Both the position numbers and the translations under genes were made by a program. DNA of 18,035 nt, from NCBI GenBank assembly GCA_033722075.1, contig JAWVZU010000044.1, forward strand, positions 1-18,035, read 5' to 3'. Under the pieces are notes generated by a model. The model saw only the letters and a list, made by a program, of their open reading frames with translations. It was not told the origin of the DNA and searched no databases. Positions 7,122-14,705 of this stretch are shown piece after piece (the stretch's first letter is position 1; each line of letters starts with the position of its first letter). This DNA comes from JAWVZU01 sp033722075. GTDB lineage: Bacteria; Pseudomonadota; Gammaproteobacteria; Xanthomonadales; SZUA-38.

Positions 7122-7322
7122 GGTCTGTTCCCTTCGCGTCGTTCCCTGCATCCAACGCAAGGGTAACGCTTCGGTTGACAGGACCGCCAAATGACTTTGC
7201 CTGATCAGGTCGGATGCCTTCCGGTGTAGAATGGTTGCGGAAGGATTGTGCGCTCGATCATGGTTTGGCCGATCCGATCGGCTATGCTTGGCGCCCGGGT
7301 GTAAAACGCTTAGGAGAAGGAA
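7122..7322. promoter_or_regulatory. Divergent intergenic region with palindromes and promoter-like elements
   Basis: This 201-base gap separates the leftward DUF1800 gene from the long rightward gene run, so it should hold both promoters. Seen on the plus strand are a perfect TTGACA (7175-7180) with no matching -10 at 17 bases, TAGAAT (7227-7232) with a poor -35, and TATGCT (7283-7288). Two inverted repeats stand out: CCTGATCAGG (7200-7209, perfect) and GCCGATC-C-GATCGGC (7268-7282, 7-bp arms). The second lies directly against TATGCT, where an operator would act. Which hexamers are used cannot be decided by eye. The ribosome binding site AGGAG (7312-7316) belongs to the gene at 7323. Confidence 0.4.
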
Positions 7323-7631
7323 ATGAAATGGATACTGCTGGCAGTCCTGCTGCTGTCCGGTACGGCTTTCGCGCAGGACGACCGGGCCCGCACCGGCGAT
7401 CGGCTGCTGATCGAGAAGGTCCGCAGCGCCCAAGGCGCCCAGGTGCCCGACACGGGGATGCTCATGGAGGACGTGGAAGCGCGCTATGGAGCCCCGGTTT
7501 CACGCACGCCGCCGGTAGGTGAGCCCCCCATCACGCGCTGGGACTACGGCGACTTCTCGGTCTATTTCGAACACAGCACGGTCATTCACTCGGTCCTCCG
7601 GCGCCAGGTGGGCGGGGAGGACGTTTCCTGA
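7323..7631 (+). CDS. Small secreted protein, BamE/OmlA-like in appearance
   Basis: A 102-residue protein with a clear Sec signal peptide: MKWILLAVLLLSGTAFA, with cleavage expected after A17 (AFA-Q). There is no lipobox cysteine, so a soluble periplasmic protein is expected. The mature part contains GMLMEDVEARYGAP, then ITRWDYGDFSVYFE and HSVLRR. That spacing of a 'V..-YGxP' turn followed by W-Y and VYFE strands resembles the small BamE/SmpA-OmlA fold; this is inference, and no function can be assigned. Similar small proteins exist as hypotheticals in Xanthomonadales. The ATG is preceded by AGGAGAAGG at 7312-7320. It opens the long gene run, and its TGA (7629-7631) overlaps the proposed CTG start of the agmatine deiminase gene, so translation of the two is likely coupled. 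Confidence 0.8.
   Translation: MKWILLAVLLLSGTAFAQDDRARTGDRLLIEKVRSAQGAQVPDTGMLMEDVEARYGAPVSRTPPVGEPPITRWDYGDFSVYFEHSTVIHSVLRRQVGGEDVS
7614..7631 (+). promoter_or_regulatory. Strong ribosome binding site fixing a CTG start overlapping a stop codon
   Basis: GGGGAGG (7614-7620) is followed by 7 bases and then CTGA (7628-7631). The TGA ends the upstream small secreted protein, and the CTG is the only plausible initiator for the next frame. Spacing and overlap copy the common ATGA coupling signal with C in place of A. Confidence 0.65.
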
Positions 7632-8656
7632 CCACCCTGCCCGGGGAGTGGGCGCCGCAGGACGGGGTTCTGGCGGCCTGGCCGGCCGACCACACGGACT
7701 GGCGCTCGCACCTCGCTGAAGCGGAAGACTGCTACGCCGACCTGATCGGCGCCATCGCCCGATTCGAGCCGGTGGTGTTGCTGGTCGCCGACGAGACCGT
7801 CGAAGAGCGGGCCCGAAGCCGGCTCCAGGCGTCCTCCCACCCGATCGAATTCCTGCAGGTCCCCTACGACGACACCTGGGTGCGTGATTCCGGGCCGATC
7901 ACGGTTCTGCGCGACTCGCAACCGGCCTGGTGTGATTTCCGCTTCGATGCCTGGGGCGGCAAGTTCCCCCATCAACAGGACGACCGGCTGGTCGGGCGGC
8001 TGCACGGATTCAGCCGGTTTTCCCACCTCCCCCTGCAGCGCTTCGACTATGTGCTGGAAGGGGGCGCCATCGAATCGGCGGGGGACGGAACGATCCTGAC
8101 GACCAGTGGCTGTCTGCGGGCGCGTCATCCGCACCGGTCCCTGGAAGAACTCGAGAACCTGCTTCGCGAGTCGCTTGGCGCAGTCCGTGTACTCTGGCTG
8201 GATCATGGGTATCTCGCGGGCGACGACACCGATGGGCACATCGACACCCTGGCACGCTTTGCGGATCCGGAAACGATCGTATACCAGGCCTGCGACGATC
8301 CGGGCGACGTCCACTTTGGACCGCTGCGGCTCATGGCCGAACAACTCGGTGCCTTGTGCACGCCCGGCGATCGATCCTACCGTCTCGTCCCGCTGCCACT
8401 TCCCGGAGCCAAGCTGGATGCCTCCGGCGAGCGCCTGCCCGCGGGCTATGCGAACTTCCTGATCTTGAACGGGGCGATCCTGATGCCCACCTATGCAGAC
8501 CAGGCGGACGAATCCGCGGCAGCCGCTCTGGCCACCGCCTTCCCGGATCGCGAAGTGGTCGGCGTCGACTGTCGAGCCCTGATCACCCAGGGTGGCAGCC
8601 TGCATTGCGCCACCATGCAGCTTCCCGCGGGCTCGTTCGGGCATAAATTGCGGTAG
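7628..8656 (+). CDS. aguA: Agmatine deiminase (agmatine iminohydrolase), non-canonical CTG start
   Basis: Converts agmatine to N-carbamoylputrescine and ammonia; a member of the guanidine-modifying (peptidylarginine deiminase) family. Taking CTG at 7628 as codon 1 gives 342 residues, the usual length. Family motifs are PGEWAPQDGVLAAWP near the N-terminus, DDTWVRDSGP at 81-90, LEGGAIE at 143-149, DDTDGHID with H204, and GGSLHCATMQLP with the nucleophile C327. The frame is open back to a stop at 7520, yet holds no ATG, GTG or TTG until the tandem GTG codons at 7772, which would remove 48 residues including the conserved N-terminal strand. The strong GGGGAGG site and CTGA overlap favour the CTG. 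The next gene encodes the following enzyme of putrescine synthesis. A lost ATG or a sequencing error remain alternatives for the start, not for the function. Confidence 0.88.
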   Translation: MTTLPGEWAPQDGVLAAWPADHTDWRSHLAEAEDCYADLIGAIARFEPVVLLVADETVEERARSRLQASSHPIEFLQVPYDDTWVRDSGPITVLRDSQPAWCDFRFDAWGGKFPHQQDDRLVGRLHGFSRFSHLPLQRFDYVLEGGAIESAGDGTILTTSGCLRARHPHRSLEELENLLRESLGAVRVLWLDHGYLAGDDTDGHIDTLARFADPETIVYQACDDPGDVHFGPLRLMAEQLGALCTPGDRSYRLVPLPLPGAKLDASGERLPAGYANFLILNGAILMPTYADQADESAAAALATAFPDREVVGVDCRALITQGGSLHCATMQLPAGSFGHKLR

Positions 8657-8685
8657 AGTCCGCATGGCAGGCAGCAAGGATCAGC

Positions 8686-9576
8686 ATGGACTCCGATCAA
8701 TTCAGAATCGCCCTCGTCCAGCATCGCCAGTACGGCGGACGGGAACAGACCTTTGACCACCTGAAGTCCGCCCTGGCGTCGGCGGCAGAGCAGGAATGCC
8801 ATCTCGTGGTGTTGCAGGAACTCCATAACGGGCCCTATTTCTGTCAGACCCATGACCCGGCCAATTTCGCACGAGCCGAGCCGCTGGACGGCCCGACCGC
8901 CGAGTTCCTGGGCGACGCCGCCCGCACGCACGGCATGGTCATCGTCGGGTCGATCTTCGAGAGACGCGCCGCGGGCGTCTATCACAACACGGCCCTGGTG
9001 CTGGACCGGAACGGGGAAATGGCCGGGCATTATCGCAAGATGCATATCCCGGAGGATCCGGGCTACCACGAAAAGTTCTACTTCACCCCCGGAGACGGCG
9101 ATTTCCGGCCGATCGATACCTCGGCCGGGCGGCTTGGCGTCCTCGTCTGTTGGGATCAGTGGTATCCCGAGGCCGCGCGCCTGATGGCCCTGGCCGGCGC
9201 ACAGGTCCTGATCTATCCGACCGCCATCGGCTGGGACCCGAACGACACATCCGACGAGCGGCAGCGCCAGCTGGATGCCTGGCGTACGATCCAGCGTAGC
9301 CATGCGGTGGCCAACGGGTTGCCGGTCCTTGCCTGCAATCGGGTCGGCCACGAAGCAGACCCCACCGGGCAAGGCCCCGGGCAGATCTTCTGGGGGCACA
9401 GTTTCATCGCGGGACCCCAGGGCGAGGTGCTCGCCGAGGCGCCCGACGACGAAGACTGCGTGCTCACCGCCACCGTGGATCTTCGGCGCACCGAGTCCGT
9501 GCGGCAGATCTGGCCCTTTCTCCGGGATCGCAGGATCGATGCCTACGGCGACCTGCAACAGAGATTCCGCCGGTGA
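8686..9576 (+). CDS. aguB: N-carbamoylputrescine amidase
   Basis: A nitrilase-superfamily amidohydrolase of 296 residues that hydrolyses N-carbamoylputrescine to putrescine, carbon dioxide and ammonia. The Glu-Lys-Cys catalytic triad is visible: E45 in LQELHNGPYF, K118 in YRKMHIP, and C155 in VLVCWDQWYPEAAR. The segments PEDPGYHEKFYFTPGD and IYPTAIGWDP are typical of the carbamoylputrescine branch rather than of other nitrilases. AAGGA at 8676-8680 precedes the ATG by 5 bases; an earlier ATG at 8664 is out of frame. It follows the agmatine deiminase gene by 29 bases, and its TGA overlaps the GTG start of the next gene (GTGA, 9573-9576). Together with its neighbour it completes the agmatine route to putrescine; no arginine decarboxylase is in the window. 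Confidence 0.95.
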   Translation: MDSDQFRIALVQHRQYGGREQTFDHLKSALASAAEQECHLVVLQELHNGPYFCQTHDPANFARAEPLDGPTAEFLGDAARTHGMVIVGSIFERRAAGVYHNTALVLDRNGEMAGHYRKMHIPEDPGYHEKFYFTPGDGDFRPIDTSAGRLGVLVCWDQWYPEAARLMALAGAQVLIYPTAIGWDPNDTSDERQRQLDAWRTIQRSHAVANGLPVLACNRVGHEADPTGQGPGQIFWGHSFIAGPQGEVLAEAPDDEDCVLTATVDLRRTESVRQIWPFLRDRRIDAYGDLQQRFRR

Positions 9577-10778
9577 ACGAGGCCACTGCCGGCGCGATCG
9601 ACCAGCCTGTTCGCATCGTCGAGCGCGACGGCGTGAAATATACCCTCCTGGGTACGGCCCACGTTTCGCGGCGCTCGGCGGAAGCGGTCCACGCGCTGCT
9701 GGAAGACAGCGACTTCGACGCGGTGGCCGTGGAGTTGTGCGGCGCACGGCATGCGGCCATGACCAATCCCGACGCCTGGAAGCAGCTGGACCTGTTTCAG
9801 ATCATCCGCCAGGGCAAGGGCGGGCTGGTCGCCGCAAATCTGGCGCTGGGCGCCTATCAGCGTCGGCTGGCCGAGCAGTTCGGCATCGAGCCGGGGGCCG
9901 AGATGAAGGCTGCGCTCGATCAGGCGGATGCCAAGGGCCTGCCCCACGTCCTCATCGACCGCGACGTCGGGATTACCTTCAAGCGCGTATTCCGCCAGGT
10001 GAGTTTCTGGGAGAAGCTCTCGCTCTTCGGCGGCATGGTCTTCAGCCTGTTCAGTACCGAGGAAATCACCGAGGAGGACATCGAGAAGCTGAAGGAGGGG
10101 GACATGCTGGAGGCAACATTTGCCGAATTCGCCCAGCAATCCGAGTCCCTCTACGGCGCGCTGATCGCAGAGCGCGACGAGTTCATGGCCTCCTCGCTGC
10201 GCGAGGCCGCGGCGGAACAGGGGCACCGAAATGTCCTGGCCGTCGTCGGCGCGGGCCACCTCAAAGGCATCGTGAAACACCTCGAAGGGGATACGGACGA
10301 GCCTGACGAGCAGCAACGGCGTTTGAATGCGGTGCCACCCCGGGGCTACCTGCTGCGGGCCCTGCCGTGGCTGATCACCCTCGCCGTACTGACCGGATTT
10401 GCCATCGGATTCGCGCGCAGTCCCGAACTCGGCTGGGAACTGGTCGCCACCTGGGTTCTCATCAACGGGAGCCTGGCCGCGCTCGGTGCCGCAGCCGCCG
10501 GCGGGCATCCGCTGACCGTGGCAAGCGGTTTCCTGGCCGCGCCCCTGACCTCCCTGAATCCGACCGTCGCCGCCGGGATGGCGACGGCCTGCGTGGAAAT
10601 CTGGCTCCGAAAGCCCACGGTGGGGGACTTCAGCCGGTTGCGCGACGACGTGGTGGAGTGGCGCGGGTGGTGGAAGAACCGCGTATCCCGAACCCTGCTC
10701 GTCATGGTGTTCTCCAACCTCGGATCCATCGCCGGCACATGGATCGCCGGACTGCGCATCGTCGAACGCCTCTCATGA
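9573..10778 (+). CDS. TraB/PrgY-family membrane protein (TraB determinant)
   Basis: A 401-residue protein of the TraB/PrgY/GumN group, related to Tiki-type metalloproteases; the founding bacterial member, Enterococcus TraB/PrgY, limits a secreted peptide pheromone. The putative metal-site motifs are GTAHVS at 27-32, VELC at 53-56, a central IDRDVGITFKR (128-138), the ERDEFMA segment (200-206) and GAGHL (226-230). About four membrane segments follow (roughly 260-281, 288-309, 314-338 and 373-395), so the soluble domain is anchored at its C-terminal side. The start is GTG at 9573, overlapping the aguB stop by 4 bases without a good ribosome binding site, which suggests translational coupling. 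Its stop overlaps the ATG of dusB. The physiological substrate is unknown; neighbouring polyamine enzymes do not by themselves indicate one. Confidence 0.88.
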   Translation: MNEATAGAIDQPVRIVERDGVKYTLLGTAHVSRRSAEAVHALLEDSDFDAVAVELCGARHAAMTNPDAWKQLDLFQIIRQGKGGLVAANLALGAYQRRLAEQFGIEPGAEMKAALDQADAKGLPHVLIDRDVGITFKRVFRQVSFWEKLSLFGGMVFSLFSTEEITEEDIEKLKEGDMLEATFAEFAQQSESLYGALIAERDEFMASSLREAAAEQGHRNVLAVVGAGHLKGIVKHLEGDTDEPDEQQRRLNAVPPRGYLLRALPWLITLAVLTGFAIGFARSPELGWELVATWVLINGSLAALGAAAAGGHPLTVASGFLAAPLTSLNPTVAAGMATACVEIWLRKPTVGDFSRLRDDVVEWRGWWKNRVSRTLLVMVFSNLGSIAGTWIAGLRIVERLS

Positions 10779-11776
10779 CCTCGATCGCGCTCCAGCCCCT
10801 TTCCCTCGGCAAGGTCTGCCTCGCCAACAGGCTGATCGCAGCGCCCATGGCGGGCGTAACCGACCGACCGTTTCGCACCCTGTGTCGAAACCAGGGCGCC
10901 GGCCTGGCCGTTTCCGAAATGCTCACTGCGGACAAGCGACTCTGGGAGACGCGCAAATCCCGGTTGCGCATGGACCACCGTGGCGAGCCCGGACCGATTG
11001 CCGTGCAGATCGCCGGCAGCGAACCCGCCATGCTGGCCGAAGCGGCACGCATCAACGTCGACCACGGCGCTGAGCTGATTGACATCAACATGGGCTGCCC
11101 GGCGAAGAAGGTGTGCCGCCGGGCGGCCGGTTCAGCCCTTCTGACCGACGAATCCCTGGTGGGGCGCATTCTCGATGCGGTCGTGGCCGCGGTGGAAGTG
11201 CCGGTCACGCTCAAGATTCGCACCGGACCCGATCCGGATAATCGCAACGGACTCCGGATCGCACGCATCGCCGAGGCAGCAGGCATCCGCATGCTGACGG
11301 TCCACGGGCGAACCCGCGCGGATGCCTATCGCGGCAACGCCGAATACGCGACCATCGCCGAAATCAAGGCCAACCTGTCCATCCCGGTCATTGCAAACGG
11401 CGACATCGACAGTGGCCCCAAAGCTGGTGCGGTGCTGCAGAACACCGGGGCCGACGGTCTCATGATTGCCCGCGCAGCCCAGGGAAACCCTTGGATTTTC
11501 AAACAGATCGCGTACTATCTTGAGACGGCAAGGGAGTGGCCCGCGCCGGATGGTCGGGAAGTTGCCGAGGTCCTGGTCGATCATCTCCAGCGTCTCCACC
11601 GCTTTTACGGCGAGACTCAGGGCGTGCGCGTGGCCCGCAAGCACATCGGGTGGTATCTGAAGGACCAGCCCGGCGGCGAAGCACTCCGTCGACGGTTGAT
11701 GACGGTCGCGACTGCAGCCGATCAGATCGGCCTCATCCAGGCCCATTTCGCGGTGCGGACACCCGTCGCCGCCTGA
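10775..11776 (+). CDS. dusB: tRNA-dihydrouridine synthase B
   Basis: An FMN-dependent enzyme that reduces uridine to dihydrouridine in the tRNA D-loop; 333 residues. It follows the E. coli DusB pattern closely: RLIAAPMAGVTDRPFRTLC, then INMGCPAKKV with the catalytic cysteine C108, LKIRTG with K147, HGRTRA with H177, IPVIANGD near 203-210, and GLMIARAAQGNPWIF around 228-242 for FMN phosphate binding. RKHIGWYL marks the C-terminal tRNA-binding helical domain. The frame is open upstream to 10367, but the ATG at 10775 matches the family N-terminus and overlaps the previous stop as ATGA. In enteric bacteria dusB is followed by fis; here the next gene is a DUF349 protein, and no fis is visible. Confidence 0.95.
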   Translation: MTSIALQPLSLGKVCLANRLIAAPMAGVTDRPFRTLCRNQGAGLAVSEMLTADKRLWETRKSRLRMDHRGEPGPIAVQIAGSEPAMLAEAARINVDHGAELIDINMGCPAKKVCRRAAGSALLTDESLVGRILDAVVAAVEVPVTLKIRTGPDPDNRNGLRIARIAEAAGIRMLTVHGRTRADAYRGNAEYATIAEIKANLSIPVIANGDIDSGPKAGAVLQNTGADGLMIARAAQGNPWIFKQIAYYLETAREWPAPDGREVAEVLVDHLQRLHRFYGETQGVRVARKHIGWYLKDQPGGEALRRRLMTVATAADQIGLIQAHFAVRTPVAA

Positions 11777-11792
11777 AACGAGACAGCGGGGT

Positions 11793-14666
11793 ATGGCAAA
11801 GCTCAAGGAACTCCTGTTCAAGCCCAAGTGGCAGCACAAGGATGCGCGCGTCCGGGAACGGTCGGTCGCCCACGAGGAGGATCCGCGGCTCGTGGAGGCG
11901 CTGCCGGATATTGCCCGCTCCGATCCCTCCCCCCGGGTGAGGCTGCAGGCGGTTCGACGCATCCACGATCTCTATCACCTCATGCGGATCGCCGCGGAGG
12001 ATGACGACGCGGCCGTTCGGGATGCGGCCTACCGCGGTTACCGGGAATTGCTGACCGGCACCGGCAGCGTCGCCCTCGACCTGGAGCAGCGCCTCGAACT
12101 GGTTCCGCGGCTCGACGACGATGATCTCATTGAACACCTCGCGCGGCATGCTGAGCCCGTGGAAGTGCGCCGTGCGGCAGTAGCCAAGGTCAGGCGCCAG
12201 GGCCTGCTGGGCGACATTGCCATCGAAGATCCCGATGGCGAGCTGCGCCGACAAGCGCTGGAGCGCATCGAACAATCATCGACCCTGGAGCGGGTAGCCG
12301 AAGCGGTTCGAAAGCGGGACAAGTCCCTGCACCGTGCGGCGCTGGCACGGCTCGAACGCGACAGCGACGCCGGCGGTCAGCTTTCCCGGGAGAGCATCAC
12401 GGCGCTCTGCGAAGAGGCGGAAGCACTTTCCCGGTCCGGCGCCCCGCCGGAGGAGAAGGCCAAGCGGCTGACGGCGCTGGAGACGGCCTGGGCGGACCAT
12501 CCCGAAGCGCTCCGGCAACCGCTGCAGCGGCGCTTTGACGGGGCTTGCCATATCATCCGCCGGACGCTGGAGGCGAAGGACGAGAGCGACTCCGGCGAGA
12601 CACCGGAACTGCGCGCCCTGCGCAGCGAGTTCGACGCCGCGATCAAGGAAGCCAACGAGCTGCTCGATGAGCCAAGCCTGCGGCTCATCGAACCAACCCG
12701 GAATCGTCTCGAAGGTCTGCGTGATCCGGTAGGAAAGGAACTGGGCGAGGACGCCTTGCGCCGCGTCGACGCCGCAATGGAGCGGCTCTCACAGGTGCAG
12801 GAGAAGCTCCTCGCCGAGCAGCCGGTCAAGCCGGGCCTGCTGGCGCTGTGCCGGGAGTGCGAGGCACTGGACGGAGAGCGAACGAGTCCACGCAAGATTG
12901 CCGGACTGGAAGAGCGCTGGCGCAAGGCCTGGAAGCAGGTCGAGCGGCCGTCACCGAACGAGGAAGCGGTGCGCGAACGGTTCAATGCGGCCCTGGAGCA
13001 GCTCCGCGAAGCACAGGCGAAACGGGAGGAGGCCCGGGAAACGGCGCTGAACGAAATCGACGCTGCTGTGGCCCGGCTCGAGGAGCGACTCGATGACGGC
13101 GACCTGGCCCAGGCCGCAAAGGCGCAGCAGCGGATCAACGACCTGCTCGACCTCATCGGGCACCATCCATCCGTCTCCTCGACGGAGTTCAAAACGCGGC
13201 TGCATACGGCCCGCGGTCGCCTGCATGAGCTGCGCGACTGGCAACACTGGGCGAACAACAAGATCCGCAAGAACTTGTGCGAGGAAGCCGAAGCCCTCCC
13301 CGAATCCGGGCTGCACCCGGACGCGGTGATTGCAAAGATCAAGTCGCTGCGCAGCCAATGGCGGGAGCTGAACGAGAGCGAGAAGCTCCCCGGGGACAAT
13401 CCCAAGAAGCTGCCCGCCCCCGGACTCTACCGGCGGTTCCAGGCAGCCTGCGACCGGGCTTTCAAACCCGCCAAGGGGTTTTTCGAGAAGCGCGACGAGG
13501 TCCGCAAGAACCACTACGAAGAACTCAAGGCCCTGGCCGAGCGCATCGAGGCGGCGGTCGAGAACAGCGACGACCTGGAATGGAAGGACCTCGAAAAGCT
13601 CGTTGGTCAGGGTCGTGGCGGGCTGCGGCGCCTCCCGGACATTCCGCCCAAGCGCCGTGGGGCCATGTCCCGGCGCCGTCGCGAAGGCGCCCCGGCCCGG
13701 GATGACCGGCGCGGGGAGCATTATAAGATTGTAGAACGCCGCAAGGAACGCCTCATCGAGGAAGTGGAAGCGCTGGACCCCAATGCCGATCTCGACGCCG
13801 CCATCAATGCGGCCAAGGATGCCCAGGGCCGCTGGCGCGACGCCGGGCTGACCCGACGCGGTCGCGAACAACGGCTCTGGAAACGCTTCCGCGCGGCCTG
13901 CGATCAGGTGTTCGATCGTCTCTCCGAACAGCGCGCCGAAGAAAAGGCCGAGGAAAAAGCCCGCCTCGATGCCGCCGATGACCTCCTGGACGAGCTCAAG
14001 GAGACCCGACGCAAGGCCGCCAGAGCGCCGGAAGATGCCCGGGCCGACCTGAACCGCCTGCAGGATCAGTGGCGGCGCCAGGCACTGCACGATCGCAAGC
14101 GCGAGCGCATCGCCCAGGACCTGTTCGAGGCCATCGAAGCGGACGTCGAACAAGCACTGGTGAATCGCGAACTCGCCGAGCGGCAGGCCCTGCGGGAGAT
14201 CACCGCATTGTGCCTGGCCGCGGAGGCGCGCTGGTTCGATGAGGACGTGGCGCTCGAGAAATTGCGCACCGACGTGGAGGCGCTGACGGAAGGCCGCGAA
14301 CTGCCGCGCCCGCTGGCCGATCGGGTCACCGCCGCCTTCGACGATCCGCCCGGCGATCTGGATCGCCTGGCCGAGGAAAACCGACAGACCGGCGAAGAAC
14401 TGTGTGTGGCGGCCGAGTTCCTGGCCGGCATCGAGTCACCGAAGGCATTCCGCCAGCAGCGCATGGACTATCAGGTGGCCCGGCTTTCCCGGCGCATGAG
14501 CGGCGACGATACGCAGTCACTGGAAGATGAAAGTGCGGAACTCGAATCCCGCTGGTACGAATGTGCGCCGCTGGATCCGGACTCGGCCGCCGCGCTTCGC
14601 GAACGCTTCGAGCGGGCCATGCGCGAAATCGACGCGGTTCGCCAATCGGCGCTGGAGCGCCAGTGA
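11793..14666 (+). CDS. Large DUF349-repeat protein
   Basis: A 957-residue, highly charged, probably cytoplasmic protein without signal peptide or membrane segments. Residues 20-200 look like HEAT-type helical repeats (DPRLVEALPDIARSDPSPRVRLQAVRRI). The rest holds about five diverged DUF349 units, each marked by a tryptophan-containing helix and a downstream F-x6-F-like helix: near 215-270, 350-410, 495-580 (LRSQWRELNE, then LYRRFQAACDRAF), 650-715 (GRWRDAGLTRRG, then WKRFRAACDQVF) and 730-790. Long stretches rich in Glu, Arg and Ala suggest coiled coils. A basic segment near 615-642 (PPKRRGAMSRRRREG) could contact nucleic acid, which is inference. The function of DUF349 is not established. 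The ATG at 11793 lies 16 bases after dusB with a GCGGGG site just upstream, and it is probably the last gene of the run. Confidence 0.88.
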   Translation: MAKLKELLFKPKWQHKDARVRERSVAHEEDPRLVEALPDIARSDPSPRVRLQAVRRIHDLYHLMRIAAEDDDAAVRDAAYRGYRELLTGTGSVALDLEQRLELVPRLDDDDLIEHLARHAEPVEVRRAAVAKVRRQGLLGDIAIEDPDGELRRQALERIEQSSTLERVAEAVRKRDKSLHRAALARLERDSDAGGQLSRESITALCEEAEALSRSGAPPEEKAKRLTALETAWADHPEALRQPLQRRFDGACHIIRRTLEAKDESDSGETPELRALRSEFDAAIKEANELLDEPSLRLIEPTRNRLEGLRDPVGKELGEDALRRVDAAMERLSQVQEKLLAEQPVKPGLLALCRECEALDGERTSPRKIAGLEERWRKAWKQVERPSPNEEAVRERFNAALEQLREAQAKREEARETALNEIDAAVARLEERLDDGDLAQAAKAQQRINDLLDLIGHHPSVSSTEFKTRLHTARGRLHELRDWQHWANNKIRKNLCEEAEALPESGLHPDAVIAKIKSLRSQWRELNESEKLPGDNPKKLPAPGLYRRFQAACDRAFKPAKGFFEKRDEVRKNHYEELKALAERIEAAVENSDDLEWKDLEKLVGQGRGGLRRLPDIPPKRRGAMSRRRREGAPARDDRRGEHYKIVERRKERLIEEVEALDPNADLDAAINAAKDAQGRWRDAGLTRRGREQRLWKRFRAACDQVFDRLSEQRAEEKAEEKARLDAADDLLDELKETRRKAARAPEDARADLNRLQDQWRRQALHDRKRERIAQDLFEAIEADVEQALVNRELAERQALREITALCLAAEARWFDEDVALEKLRTDVEALTEGRELPRPLADRVTAAFDDPPGDLDRLAEENRQTGEELCVAAEFLAGIESPKAFRQQRMDYQVARLSRRMSGDDTQSLEDESAELESRWYECAPLDPDSAAALRERFERAMREIDAVRQSALERQ

Positions 14667-14705
14667 GGAGTTGCTGTATCCTCGGGCCCTCTTGAGAGCG
14701 CACAA

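Noticed and set aside
7175..7203. Promoter built on the perfect TTGACA at 7175
   Set aside because: No -10-like hexamer occurs 16 to 19 bases downstream (TGCCTG at 17), so the site is noted only as part of the intergenic region.
7122..7433. Upstream extension of the DUF1800 frame
   Set aside because: It overlaps the divergent small secreted protein gene and intergenic DNA, shows no signal peptide, and a better start with a ribosome binding site is at 7121.
8491..9747. Open frame of 418 codons on the minus strand across aguB
   Set aside because: It lies antisense to aguB, which has an intact catalytic triad. Its translation has no recognisable motif and the skewed composition expected of a shadow frame in GC-rich DNA.
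9275..10306. Plus-strand frame of 343 codons spanning the end of aguB and part of the TraB-like gene
   Set aside because: It cuts across two well-supported genes in a different frame, and its Arg/Gly-rich translation has no motif.
10367..10774. Upstream extension of the dusB frame
   Set aside because: It overlaps the TraB-like gene, and the DusB family N-terminus begins at the ATG at 10775 in an ATGA overlap.
12951..14153. Open frame of 400 codons on the minus strand inside the DUF349 gene
   Set aside because: Its Leu/Gly/Ala-rich translation is the complement of the charged repeat protein on the plus strand. No family features or ribosome binding site support it.
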